Shown here in pieces: positions 36,803-48,364 of a stretch of DNA of 64,000 nucleotides. Made by a program: the position numbers and the translations under genes. Location: positions 64,422,620 to 64,486,619 of the forward strand of contig CM043956.1 in NCBI GenBank assembly GCA_014529385.2. The letters are read 5' to 3'. Below the pieces are notes generated by a model. That model worked only from the letters and a program-made list of their open reading frames with translations, was not told the DNA's origin and did no database searches. Source of the stretch: Adiantum capillus-veneris (taxonomy: Eukaryota > Streptophyta > Polypodiopsida > Polypodiales > Pteridaceae). How positions within the stretch are numbered: the first letter of the stretch is position 1; each line of letters starts with the position of its first letter.

Positions 36803-37766
36803 AACACCCCCCCCCCCCGCCCTCCCCCCCTCTCATCGTCTATGCTATCTCTTCTCCTCTCTCTATCCCTCTCTTCCAGATGATCAGACGCTATTAGCTT
36901 TACCAACTCTTATCAAATTCTTAGTAGGAAATATCTCTCGTTGTTGCTCCATATTGAGTACGTAAAGCTTCCATCATCTTCATGATACACAATTCTATCG
37001 CATGCTCTGAAATTGGACGTAACACAGAAGCCAACGCTCTCTTTTGTGCAACAGCTCCATACGTCAGATCCATATTTGAAATACATAACATCACTTCTCT
37101 TTCCACCTTATACACAGAAAAATTAAAGGAGGACCTTTCCTATTTAAAGAGAATCAATAATGCCACTCTTAGAACCTATGGCCCTTCAACAATTTCCAAA
37201 CACACTCGGAGATGCAATATTAAAATTGGTTTCCTTGCTGTCTTCTAAAGCAAAAGTACCAATAGCATTACTTGATCCCCTCGTCCAAGCCTTGGAATGT
37301 AGGAAAGCACTCTAGATTGGGGAGAAATTGTGTAAAGAAACGGGACTGGCTTTCGACATCATCATACACACGTAGAGAGCAGCATTCTATAGCGCATATA
37401 GAATGCTGCTGAGCTTGATTGTATCGATACATGTAGTGTTGCGTGCGTTTTTTGGTATCCGTAAATGAAGTGGTGTGGACTAGAGTCCACACACCACCAT
37501 AAGACATCATCTATGTCATCTAAGAAATTACGTCTAACAACATGGTTTCACTCCTAAAGAAAATCAAGAATCATGCTCAGCACTGTCTTCGCCGAAATTT
37601 GTTGCGACAAAATGTCCAGCGGGGGAGTCAAAACAGTAGTATGCAATGCGCATCTATGAGTATAGCTCACCAAGGCTTGCTTTGATGGGATACAAAATGC
37701 GCTGGGGCCCTTTAGCTTAGACAAGCTTCCATACAGATTCAGGGAGGAAAGAGAGAAGAGGTTTAC
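36803..37766. other. intronic sequence, no recognised element
   Basis: A poly-C/pyrimidine run (36803-36830) is followed by sequence with no recognised domain. A short perfect inverted word, AGCAGCATTCTATA...TATAGAATGCTGCT, lies at 37379-37410. Confidence 0.4.
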
Positions 37767-37897
37767 CATTCGAATGCCTTGATGTCGGGTATGAGGCCAG
37801 GAAGAGCGTGAAAACCTTGGATGAGGCTCTCCCGCAGCTCCGCAGTGATGTCCTCATTGAACTTCACTAGCACCACGTGCTTCACCAAGGACGCCAT
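37767..37897 (-). CDS. Dabb (stress-response A/B barrel) protein, exon 1
   Basis: The first coding exon, 131 bases. ATG at 37897 sits in a good plant context (GCG before, GCG after). The protein begins MASLVKHVVLVKF and continues through ITAELRESLIQGFHALP and PDIKAFEW. This is the N-terminal strand-helix half of a Dabb domain, and the VKHVVLVKF strand with F-x-W at the end is typical. The donor is G|GTAAAC at 37766-37765. The intron falls inside the tryptophan codon (phase 2), and exon 2 supplies the missing base, giving FEWGTDVSVEN, which aligns with the HS1 family. 131+193 bases equal 108 codons including the stop. Both halves are intact although 21.8 kb apart. Confidence 0.9.
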
Positions 37898-38062
37898 CGC
37901 TGTTCTCGCTATCTCACTCTGCTCCGCTCGGCTTTTGAGTAATGGCCTAGGCTAATGGGGCATCACTTGCTGTCAGCTTTGAAAAAGTGGGTGTCGGATA
38001 TAAAGTAACAAGTGATAAAATCACGATTCACGAGGCCTGCCATAAAAAGTTGCCACAATGGT

Positions 38063-38068
<6 letters not shown>

Positions 38069-38105
<37 letters not shown>
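38069..38105 (+). repeat. (GA)n microsatellite
   Basis: A GA tract of about 18 units, reading (CT)n on the Dabb sense strand. Confidence 0.95.
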
Positions 38106-38109
<4 letters not shown>

Positions 38110-38143
38110 CCTGATGGTCAGTCTTCGTCTTGCCGGGAGTTGC

Positions 38144-38237
38144 CGTGAGTTGGGAGAGGAGAAGGCAATAGGCTCGTGATGTCAACCTGCCGTGAGTTGG
38201 GAGAGGAGAAGGCAATAGGCTCCTGATGTCAACCTGT
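38144..38237. repeat. tandem duplication, 47-base period
   Basis: Two copies of CGTGAGTTGGGAGAGGAGAAG plus the following AATAGGCTC and TGATGTCAACCTG, starting at 38144 and 38191. They lie in the presumed leader of the Dabb gene. Confidence 0.85.
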
Positions 38238-38270
38238 CGGGAGTTGTCGTGTTTTTATTGTTAATTTGAC

Positions 38271-38425
38271 GGCGCAGCTTTTTATAGTACGTCGGCTGTT
38301 TTTTTTAGAGCTTTACAACGCATCGGCGGTGTTTTTTGCTTGACGACGCAGCTTTTTACAGTATGTCGGCTTTTTTTTTAAGAGCTTTACAGCGCGTCGG
38401 CGGTGTTTTTTTTAGAGCTTTACAG
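38271..38425. repeat. tandem duplication, ~74-base period, in the Dabb promoter
   Basis: GCAGCTTTTTATAGTACGTCGG at 38274 and its near copy at 38348 are each followed by T-run, AGAGCTTTACA and GCGTCGGCGGTG-like words. A third partial copy (AGAGCTTTACAG) lies at about 38414. The unit carries the candidate TATA box. Confidence 0.8.
38276..38288 (-). promoter_or_regulatory. possible TATA box of the Dabb gene
   Basis: The minus strand reads CTATAAAAAGCTGC about 390 bases upstream of the ATG. The implied leader would include the minus-strand (CT)n tract at 38069-38105, a common plant 5' UTR feature. The TATA lies in a tandem repeat whose second copy has a degraded TACTGTAAAAAG version. Confidence 0.4.
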
Positions 38426-38799
38426 TGAGATGAGGTGCAGCCACGTGGGCTGCTTAGGGGCCAAGGAGCGAAAAATTGCCACTTCGCTAACGAAGTAAAA
38501 ACATTGTACCTGTTGTAGGATCAAAAGGTTAGAGGAGGAGTCAAGCTTCAAAAAAGATTTTGGTCAAGATGCACAAGCAAGAAAACTACTGTCCATTGGC
38601 CTTCAAGCTGGTACCAACTAGATAAATAGTTTTATTCACCCTTAGCCAAATAGCAGTCCACGAACGAGGGTGGTATCACAATGAAAGCCCTGCTTGTTGC
38701 GCGAACAAAATGCACACACTCAAGTTATTGCCACTTGTCCTCAATCTGGTTTCTTCATGGGCATGGAGATTCAAGAGGAAAATTATAGAAATAGGACAT

Positions 38800-38802
<3 letters not shown>

Positions 38803-38865
<63 letters not shown>
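38803..38865 (+). repeat. (GA)n microsatellite
   Basis: A perfect GA tract of about 31 units. Confidence 0.95.
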
Positions 38866-39090
38866 ATAATAAATCGCAAGACATCTACCTTGGACCATAG
38901 TGCAATGCATATTGTGCCTATCCTCATTCTCTACCATGGAGGATCATGAGCTTTCCATGAAGGGTCTTGGGCGCGACAGGCAAGGCCAGTCTAGTAATAT
39001 TGATATCGCATGGCGTGAAGGGAGACCAAGCATCATCATCGCGGAGAGGGATCTCCTGCTTGCAAGTTGCATGCAGAGCCATTGATCACT

Positions 39091-39237
<147 letters not shown>

Positions 39238-39537
39238 ATATTTCTAGCCTCTAGGTGCGTAGCCAAAAGAATCGGTGCCTCTGTGACTCATTCCCCCAAT
39301 GCCCTCTACTGCCCCTCCTTCACCTCTTTCTAGTTTCTTGAAGCCCTTGAATAACAATATTCTGACTCTGTGTGCCCCCCACCACCGACACGCACACCTC
39401 TCTCCTAGAGTCCCCCACCTACCAATCCGCTCTTGAAATTCCTGCATGCCTTGCGGGGCCTGTTAGCATAAGCATGTTGGGCGTTTTTTGAGTAGAGGGG
39501 GCAGTGCAAGAGAACCTTCAAGCAGAATACTATTGAT

Positions 39538-39541
<4 letters not shown>

Positions 39542-39614
<73 letters not shown>
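39542..39614 (+). repeat. (GA)n microsatellite
   Basis: A perfect GA tract of about 36 units. Confidence 0.95.
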
Positions 39615-39616
<2 letters not shown>

Positions 39617-40021
39617 TATTTGTGTGCTCCACCTCACGCTGCAAGGAGACGTAGGAGATGGAGGCAAAATGTGAGGATCGGGGAGATGAATGAGTGAAGG
39701 TTAGTGCTGGTTGGAAAGATGTGTAGAGATGGCGAGAGGAGTTGATCGAGGATAAGGGAGAAGCGTGTAGAGGAAGTTGATCATATCAAAGAGAAGCAGC
39801 CTAAGCCTAAGATGCCGCCAGATAAATTCATGGATGCAGAGACAAGGACGAGCTCAAGGCTAAGAAGCAGTTTTGGCAAAGATGCCTCGTGAAGCTGAGA
39901 AATAGCAAGAAACTAATCAACTAGAAGAGGATAAACATGGTGGTACAAACATTCGTAGCACCATAGCCAATTGTAGCACCCTGCAAAGGAAGGAACGAGG
40001 CTAGTAGAATGAGCATGTTTT

Positions 40022-40023
<2 letters not shown>

Positions 40024-40084
<61 letters not shown>
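40024..40084 (+). repeat. (CT)n microsatellite
   Basis: A perfect CT tract of about 30 units. Confidence 0.95.
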
Positions 40085-40088
<4 letters not shown>

Positions 40089-41729
40089 TGACATGGTGCA
40101 AATTATTATCTTGAAGAGCTACCCTCAGCTTGCAGCAATTGTTTTCACACATTAGCCAAAAAGACAAAGAGCCTTCAACATACCTTGGAGGTTCCACCAC
40201 ACAAAGAGGGAGGGAGCATCACCTTCGATTTGACCTAAACTTTCACTTTTCTCCTACAAACCGACTTATGAGTCTCGTGCCAGTCTTTTCCATGATTCAC
40301 TAGATGTGAATATATTTGTTTTGTCTTTTCATTGAGTGTTGGTATCTCTTCCTACCAATCAAAAAATTGTGCATTTGAAAAAAGACTTCCCTTTTTCATT
40401 AGCAAAAAGGGAAAGCATCACTAAGGCCTTACCCCTTTGGGGAAGTCCAAAAAGAACTTCGTGCAATCCTCAAGGGAAAAAAAAACAAATGATCAGATCC
40501 CGAGGCCACGAAGTGCACATGATGAAGCTTAGTATATGACTCACAAAAGATCTTAGGGTTCGTTGCGCGAGGCATTTTCATCTACTTGCTGCGTGCAAGG
40601 CCCCGGAGCAAGGGGCTCATTGGGTGTGCAGCGCGGCAGAGCAAGATGAAGACCTTGGGGGGGTCACTATATGTAAAACCTATATATCACATACGTTCAA
40701 GGACTATTTATAAAACCTCTTAGATGTGAGTTTTTGACCAATAAAAGGGATCCTTTTTCTATTCAATCTATTTTTTTCAAGATCATTTTTTCAACACCTT
40801 TTTGTATGTAAAAATGTGAGAATATATAGAATAAAATAATCCCTACAGTTGAATGCACGTTGTCGTGCAGCTCCGCTTCCATGACAAGAAAATGAGCAAA
40901 GGGATGCAAATCAGATTTATTTGAATCCTATATGACTATTCAGCAGTAATAAGGGCTTGATGACAAGCCAATTTCAAGCTAAAAGTATGCCGGATGCGGC
41001 TTTAAAGAGCCAAAAGTTGTCTTGTTAATGCTAACAGAGAGTATGCTTGAAGTGGTCATAGCTGGGATTTTATTGATTAGAATTGCAGTACTTGAAGTGC
41101 TCTACTGTTACGGCTCATCAATCAGAGCTACAGATAGGAAGTTATGTTAGTTTGAAGGTTGAGTCAATAGCAGAACTGTACCGGATTGGGCAGCTGATAA
41201 AGGGTCAAAGATTATATGAATGCACGGGCCTGAAGTGCTCACTTTGAGGAGCGTGTTGGTCTTTTCAATTCATCAATCGGAGTTCTAGTTGTTAAGATAT
41301 GTCCAGTTTAAGTTTCACCGGGGGCCAGTTTCGTACCACTTTGGTTGCCCCGATCAGTTCTTCATCTGGGAGTTTTGAGCTTCAACCATGTTCTAGAAAA
41401 TGGTATTTGTTCAGAATCTCATCTCTTGTAGTGCATTGATAGCTGGTGCTTCAGTTGAATTGTATTCCATGGACGGCTAATGAAGAACCATGATGAGCTA
41501 GTTTACGAAAGCACATTGAGTTCTTGATGAGCTTTATGTGTCGACTGTGTTGTTAGGAAAATCTAAGGACGGTGTACCTGCCATATACAGTGTTGTTGCA
41601 ATTAGGGTTGCAGAGAAAGACACACGGCTTGGAGAAGACGAAGGAAGCTCAAGGCACACAACAGAGAGTGTGTTACTTAGTATGCAATGAAAAGATAGAT
41701 AGCCCTAGAGTGATGGGCGTATATACAAT
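40085..41729. other. no recognisable gene
   Basis: Unique-looking AT-rich sequence on both strands. No domain, tRNA or repeat recognised. Confidence 0.4.
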
Positions 41730-42130
41730 GCATGGGGGAAAAAACATCCTAAAGAGGGAAAAAATGCCCCGACGGTCCTAGTGTGTTCACACACATCACT
41801 ACCACATGTATATCGTAACAAATCCCCCCTGGAGTGATGCGGTGAATGAGAGCCAAGATGTAAAGTGCCACTAAGGTAGTGGAAAATCCTCTTGACAGCC
41901 TGCCAATGCTTAGACCCTGGGCTATGCATAAATCTGCTAACCTGTGAGACTGCAAACTGAATATCCGGCATCGTGTTGCATACATAAATGAGGCAGCAAA
42001 CATCAGTTTGATAAAGAGTGACATCAGCAGGATCTCCAGCATCATGTAGACCCAACTTCAAACCTGCTTCCATGGGAGTGGCAATAGGTTTGCAATCCTC
42101 AAGTCCAAACTTATTGTGTCACGACAAAGT
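41730..42130 (-). pseudogene. Ty1/copia RT/RNase H fragment
   Basis: The minus strand reads LEDCKPIATPMEAGLKL, then CCLIYVCNTMPDIQFAVSQVSRFMHSP and HWQAVKRIFHYLSGT. This is the connection between RT and RNase H in copia elements (family form: GSLIY, TRPDI, VSRFM, RILRYL). The usual 'YRQ.VGSL' has become YQTDVCCL. It is truncated on both sides and lies next to the gypsy relic at 42257 without any shared frame. Confidence 0.88.
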
Positions 42131-42256
42131 CCCTAGGTGCTGGTCACATCTGTTTTCTAGACCATTTTCAGCACGACGTATCAGGAGCAATTTCATGGCC
42201 AAAAATTGTCGAATACTTAGAATGACTTGTTCAGGTACAAGTACTGCTAAACAACA

Positions 42257-44906
42257 TTACAAAGAGTGTGCTCTTTCTACTATCGGTGGCTCTGGAAGTG
42301 GTTGAATTCCCTCCCCTTTAGATTGCTTTACCTTTTTTTCAAAGTTCTGGTAGGTCATGAGTCCCGCCAAGCTTGCCCTTGTCATGCTTTCCACTTGTAC
42401 CGTGTAGTCAAATTCTTGTAGACTAACTAGCCACTTATTAATCCTAGCACAAACATCCATGTGTTGTACCACATAGGGAAACATTTCATCCATGGTTAAG
42501 ATTACAAATTGCCTAGGCAACAAATATGATTGAAACTTTGTAGTTGCAAATCTAAGAGCTAGGACTAGGTGTTCCACATGGGTGAAAACTTTCTCTGATG
42601 TTGTCATCATGTGACTAAAGAAGTAGATTGGCCTCATGAAAGATGTTGTTGCATCCTTCTAGAGTAGCATAGCCCCCAAGGAGTCATCACCCACGCTTGA
42701 GGTGACATAGAACTTTTCTTCCCACTTAGGCAGTGAGATAGTTGGTAGGGTGGCTAAGACCTCCTTTACCTTGTTGTAGTGAGGTTCGCTCTCCTCGTCC
42801 CATGTGAAATTCGATCATTGTGTGAGCTGTTGTAGTGGTAGAACAAGTTGTGATAATAAATGTATGAATCTACTCAAGTACCTCACCTTTTAGAGAAAAA
42901 AGACTAGTTGACATGCGGTTGTTGGTGAAGGTAGTGCAATGAGTGCGGACACCTTACTTGGATTGACATTGATACCTTTAGCTGAAATTTCATGGCCTAA
43001 AAGAATGACTCTACTTTCCCCAATGTGGCACTTGTCTACATTTAATTGCCCTCCTAGGATTTGCAGCCTTGCTAAACCCTCAGTCACCTTTTCTAAGTGT
43101 GAATGCGAGGGCTATATATACAAAAGTCATTCATGAACACTCTTATGGATGTTCCAAAGAACGGTTGAAAGACATATGTGACATATGTGGCAGGTGCATT
43201 TGTGAGACCAAATGGCATAACTCTATAAGCAAAGCAACCCCATGGTGTAATGAAAGTGGTTTTTAGTTTATCTTTAAAGGCTATGCATATTTGAAAATAG
43301 CTGGAATACCCATCACACACTGTGTAGCATTCAAAACCATCTCTTTCATTCAGAATTTCATCCAAGAAAGGGAGAGGGAAATGGTCCCTCTTTGTGGCTG
43401 CATTTAGTGGTTTGTAGTCGACGCAAACCCTCCACTTGCCATTCTTCTTAGGCGTCACCACTACGGGTGACACCCACTCTGAGTTTTTCACAGGATAAAT
43501 GATATCTGCTTCCAGTAGCTTCCTTACCTCGGCAAGGAGTGCCTTTTCCTGTATGACCCCCAGCCCTCGTAGTTTTTGCACGATTGGCTTTACCCCTTCC
43601 TTCAACTTAATGTGATGCTCCACTGCTGTAATACCAGTGATTCTTTCATAGTTGTCAATGAAAAGGTCAGGGAATCCCATCAACATTTGCAAAAATTTAT
43701 CATTCTCTTCACTTGTTAATTCCATAGACATCATACTCTTCAACCTACCCTCTTCTAGGCCAGGTGATTTATTTTCCTCTCCATTGCTTTGCCCTTCTGG
43801 TGATGGGTCGCCAATCGTGCTTGCCCTTTGTAGATCCTTCATGATAATGCCCATCACATTGATGGAACTGTCACTCTCATTTGTGGAAGTAGTCTCCTCC
43901 TCAAAAGTGGAAGACTCACTAGTGGTTTCATCTGCTGATGTTTCTAGGTCCATTTGTTTTTGCTTGCCAGTCCTCATGTTGTAGTAGATTGTTTCCCCCT
44001 TCTTACCAGTCATGTATAGAAGACCAGTGCCCCAGTCCTGTTTTGCCTTCATGGCCATCAACCATGGCCTTCCCAAGATCAATGGATAAACCTCCCCCTT
44101 AGTTGTCATTTCAAAAATATCTACTTCTACCTCAGTGTTGAAGGCTTTTACCTTCACTGCACTTACTACACCTGCACATTTTACTTTTGTGTTGATTGCC
44201 ATCTTTGACTTGCATGGAGAAGGCCGGTCAAGCTCGAGCCCTAGCCGAAGCATCATAGCTTCACTCATCACACAGATTTGTGTGCCACCATCAATGTAGG
44301 TGTTTCCAACCCTCAAACCCTTTATGTTGAGTTGACGACTGGAAGGATGTCATCCATATTGCATCCCAAAATTGCTCCGGCTACCTTTGCTTTGGAACGC
44401 CTTGTACTTACCATTTTAGACCATTACCGCCTAACCTTTGGTGTGAGATGTAGCAGTTGTGGCCATGTAATCTTTGGTCCTTGCTCTGCCACATCCAATG
44501 TTAGATCATAGGGCCTAGAACTCTCCCCTAACTGAAATTCGGTGATGCCTATTTTTTGTCGTGGCCTTGACCGCCTTTTGCTAGTCTGTCCCTTCATGCT
44601 TCTCTCATCATCAGCTTTGTGCAATTTTCTCCCTCCTAGCTCTCTTTACAATCATGGTTTCAAATGGTTCTACAAATTTTACCTTCTCCTTACCCTTGTC
44701 TTTCTCCTTCACTCTGGGTGGATCCACTACTGCAGCCTTTCCTTTCTCCTCTAAGCTTATGATGTTTACAGTGCGATCAAGTGGTGGTGCCAGTGGAAGA
44801 GCTGGAATGGGTGCTTGTGGTGGTGACTGCTGTGTTGGTGGGGTTGGTGCTCGGGGTGGAGGTGCTCTCTCTTTAGGGGTGACAGTTGGTTTCTCCTACC
44901 TTCTCT
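42257..44906 (-). pseudogene. element F: gypsy protease, RT and RNase H
   Basis: Minus strand. Protease at about 44316-44050: NTYIDGGTQICVMSEAM (active-site D-G-G), then YPLILGRPWLMA. RT at 43540-43093: YPVKNSEWVSPVVVTPKK, WRVCVDYKPLNAATKRDHFPLPF and MPFGLTNAPATY. The catalytic block is altered to FMNDFCIYS (the family has V-D-D), so a catalytic aspartate is lost. The thumb is at 43087-42890 (LGHEISAKGINVNPSKV). RNase H is at 42637-42257 (PIYFFSHMMTTSEKV). The 407-codon frame 43093-44316 is unusually intact for this window. Gag continues beyond the nested element N at 53206-54019. Confidence 0.9.
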
Positions 44907-45774
44907 TGTTACGAGACTGGGCACCCTCCTGTTGTAGAGGTTAGCTGCAATTGGGATAGCTGGACGTAATGGTTAATTATTTGTTGTCTATTTATTTTAC
45001 TAATTGAGTTGATGATGATTTTGTAGAGTGGAATGCGGGGAGTTGATGAAGAGGCGACGGCAATTACTCTTGGCCATTTTATATTTGCACAGTATCTTAG
45101 AACATCATTTCAATAAGCCACTATGGCTCTGTAAATAGTTGTAGTGGGAACTCCCCTTATGGGTCATGCAAGAACTAATGAGCTTCACTCATTTGCAAAA
45201 GTAAAGTGGTTGTAAAAAGAGAGGCCTCAATTTTTGGCACCTTAAACTCAAAAATAATATATTAAATACCAACTCCACAGAGAGAGGTGCAGTGAGGTAC
45301 CAACTCCTCAATTTTTGGCACCTTAAACTCAAAAATAATATATTAAATACCAACTCCACAGAACTAATGAGCTTCACTCATTTGCAAAAGTAAAGTGGTT
45401 GTAAAAAGAGAGGCCTCAATTTTTGGCACCTTAAACTCAAAAATAATATATTAAATACCAACTCCACAGAGAGAGGTGCAGTGGAGTTTGGGGCTAGATT
45501 TAGGCCTTTCTTTTGCAGATTCTCTTCTCTACTCTCTTAAGCTATGGTTATTTGTTGTGTACTCTCTAATCTAGTCTCCATCCCTTACACATCTCTTACA
45601 CTCTCTTACAAGCTTGTCTATGTCAATTCTATGTTTACTGTGTGTGTGTGTGTCATAGTCTAGGTGAGTGTGTGTGCTTGGAAATTGGAAGAAGAGGTGG
45701 ACAGTTTGATGGTGATTGCTTGGAAGCTTGTGTTGAGTATTTTAAGCGGTCGATCTCCCCCTCTTCTCCCAACA
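44907..45774 (+). repeat. N 5' LTR with internal triplication
   Basis: 868 bases. A 53-base word starting TCAATTTTTGGCACC occurs three times (about 45227, 45308, 45418). It occurs once in the 3' LTR, which accounts for nearly all of the 181-base length difference. Confidence 0.93.
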
Positions 45775-47924
45775 GTGGTATCATAGCTTCTGGTTCGAGG
45801 AAAATCGGCACCAAATTCAAATTTGAAGGAGCAAATTACAAAATTGCAGCATCGAGTTTGCAGAGTCAAGGCTTACCTTACGATTAATTGGCAAACCGGC
45901 TAATTATTTCCATTTATCGACAATCAAAATTTGGTATGACAAGCTTAAAATTCAATTTATTGGCTAACTCTTGTGGATTGTGGAAACGGAATAGCAAGAA
46001 TTGAAGAATTAGTAATTATGAATTCGGATCAAAACTCCTTGATGGAAAAGTAAAGCTTAATCGGAGAATTAATGAGCAATATTATTCAATAATTTTGTTG
46101 ATCGACAGCTGCAACTCGGGTATGTGCACCGTTTCATTCAAGATCATTGCTAAATTTGATAGATCTGTAAGGAAGTGAGAAAAAGAAGCATATTTTTATG
46201 GAGCTCGAGAAGGCGGATTTTGTCTTAGGAAGGGAAAGACGAGAGAATATCAATTTAGCAAGAATAAGGAGGAGGGGTAAGTTAGAAAATGACTTTAGGA
46301 CATCCTCAAGCTTCCTTAAAAGGAGAAATTGAATTTTGAGAGATCGGAAGTGAAGCTAGCAGACATTCGAACACCTAGGAAGCAACTTGGGCTACGTTAG
46401 GATTTCCAAAATCCCAATTTTGCATCATCTTGGGTCGAACTATGACCTTTTTGCAACACAGGAGTAAGCAACTCAGTCATTAGACAACAAGCAGTGGGAA
46501 TAGACCCTTGCATGGCCAACACCTGCATTGTCGACCTTCATCAAACTGTGCAAGAATAGTACCAATAGGAGCGCACTGGGAATTGGAGCATTTTTCCCTG
46601 CTTGCATGTGAGCTGAAATTGGCTGCAGAGATCACCATCAACCTCCTCTACTCGCGCGCTGCTCTCAGTCACTGTCGGCTCCTCACCATCAACCCATTCA
46701 CACACTTTAATTAAAGGTGTGGTTAAAATTAAAAGAATAGGCCGCCCACAACTTTTTTCTGTCTCTACCTACCTAAATTAAGGGGCAATTCACCCCTCTT
46801 TGGTTGAAGTTCTTGGTCGGCTACCGATTGGTAACCCAAAGTTCATCATCTCGAAGACCCATTCACCCCCAATATGTGGTTGATCACGGTCCATTGCATG
46901 TCCCAAAACCCTTGGCCGTCCCTTCATTTCCAAACACTTTAAGTCTACAATTACCCCCCCTTAAATTCATGGTCGACCACTCGTTCAAGAAAAATGTGTC
47001 TCAACTTAATATCATTTCGTTTTAATTTCAAAAATGTCGATTGAGGGCAAGGGGAAAAGGAGAATTCCGTCCCAAAATAGAGAAAAATACTGTATAGACC
47101 CAAAATACATACATACATATATATATATATATATCTAAAATTTCCTCTTACCAAATTCAAGAAAAGAAATTTTGTATGTTTGAAAAAAAAAATGATTTTT
47201 CTTGAACACTGTCAACCACCCACTTGATACTCAGGGAACAAATCCTCAAGGGCGTGTCCACTCTATTATACCCTTGATTGGCCGTCCCATTTAAAAACTT
47301 TCTCGGTTGATTACCCAACCAGGGTTGCACTTGACCAAATTTCAAAGCCATCCACTTAAAATTCTTTCGACCACCCAACTTACACCTTATTTTGACCGCC
47401 TAACCTTGGTTATTTTGTCCGTCCTTACCACTTTTGGCTGCCCATTGCATGCCTAGTCATTTACAAGAAATTATGTGCCATCTAACTCTTGCTTACTAGT
47501 CCCCATGATACTCTTGCACTATTTTATTAAAAATGACCTTCTGACATTCAATTTTGACCTTTGAAAGTTGACTTTATGAGAAGCCGGCCCTATTCTCACC
47601 AAGGCCTTTGAAGTTGGCCTCCCACATCGATGCAGCCCAATTCATAAAAACTCGGAGTCAAAATAGGTATCTTAAAAGTTTATATAGACCTTGGGTACGG
47701 TATCTCTTTCTTTCTTTTTCATCAATACCAAGACACGGACATGTGATTGTCGTGAGTCTAATCACATTCCATGTTGAGTGTATGCATGTGAATATCATTT
47801 GTAATTTTCTCTCCTTTCTATCTATTTACAACCAAATTATTGAGATTCATGGTAATATTCATTTTTTGTTATCATGCATGGAAATTCTATGAGACATTTG
47901 TAGTTAATCATTGACGACTGCATG
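45775..47924 (+). other. N leader region, non-coding
   Basis: From the primer site onward there is no gag. Between about 46800 and 47460 the words GGTCGACCAC, GTCAACCACCC, TCGACCACCCA, GGCCGTCCC and GACCGCC recur at 40-100 base spacing, in the style of a decayed short repeat. Confidence 0.5.
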
Positions 47925-48348
47925 CTACATATTTTTCAATCTTGATGCTTCGTTTAGGACAGCAAGTATTTGATGGATAGCGTTGATAGCGGCTTGGTCC
48001 ATAATATACTTAAAGACGCCGAGTAACCCAAAGAACTGGACCATTGACTGAAAGAAAGAAACCATATTAGAGATCCCTCCATTAATTGATTGAACAAGAC
48101 GACCAAGGTAAGGTTGGGGACGATGAACCCACGTGATAGTAGGTGGCGCTCGGAGTGGTCTAGGGCGGCTCTGGATGAGGTACGAACAGAAGAGAAAGAC
48201 AACAGCGAGTAAAGAAGGTGGCGTTCCGTCTGGTACTTTTAAGCCCATACAAAGTTGAATATAAGATTGTTAGAGAGGGGGGGAGGTCGATAGTGTCGAT
48301 AGTGTTGATAGTGTCAATAGTTTTCATACCCCCCTTAAAGGGCTTCAA
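47925..48348 (-). CDS. small hydrophobic ORF beside the primase-helicase gene
   Basis: A minus-strand open frame of 107 codons (48248-47925) just downstream of the primase-helicase stop. It has a hydrophobic N-terminal stretch (PSLLAVVFLFCSYLI), then a proline/arginine-rich stretch, then GRLVQSINGGISNMV, and ends in helix-like sequence (INAIHQILAVLNEASRL). A repeated GATAGTGTC element (48286-48321) lies just upstream. I recognise no family. It may be a second gene of the captured block or simply non-coding. Confidence 0.3.
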
Positions 48349-48364
48349 GAGACTGGGGGGTGAT

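Noticed and set aside
36803-36807. Target duplication AACAC for B1
   Set aside because: The 5' LTR start is missing, so the matching flank cannot be examined.
38694-38800. Copia RT word (GFFMGMEIQEE) in a short frame
   Set aside because: Only one short word matches and no other RT block is found beside it.
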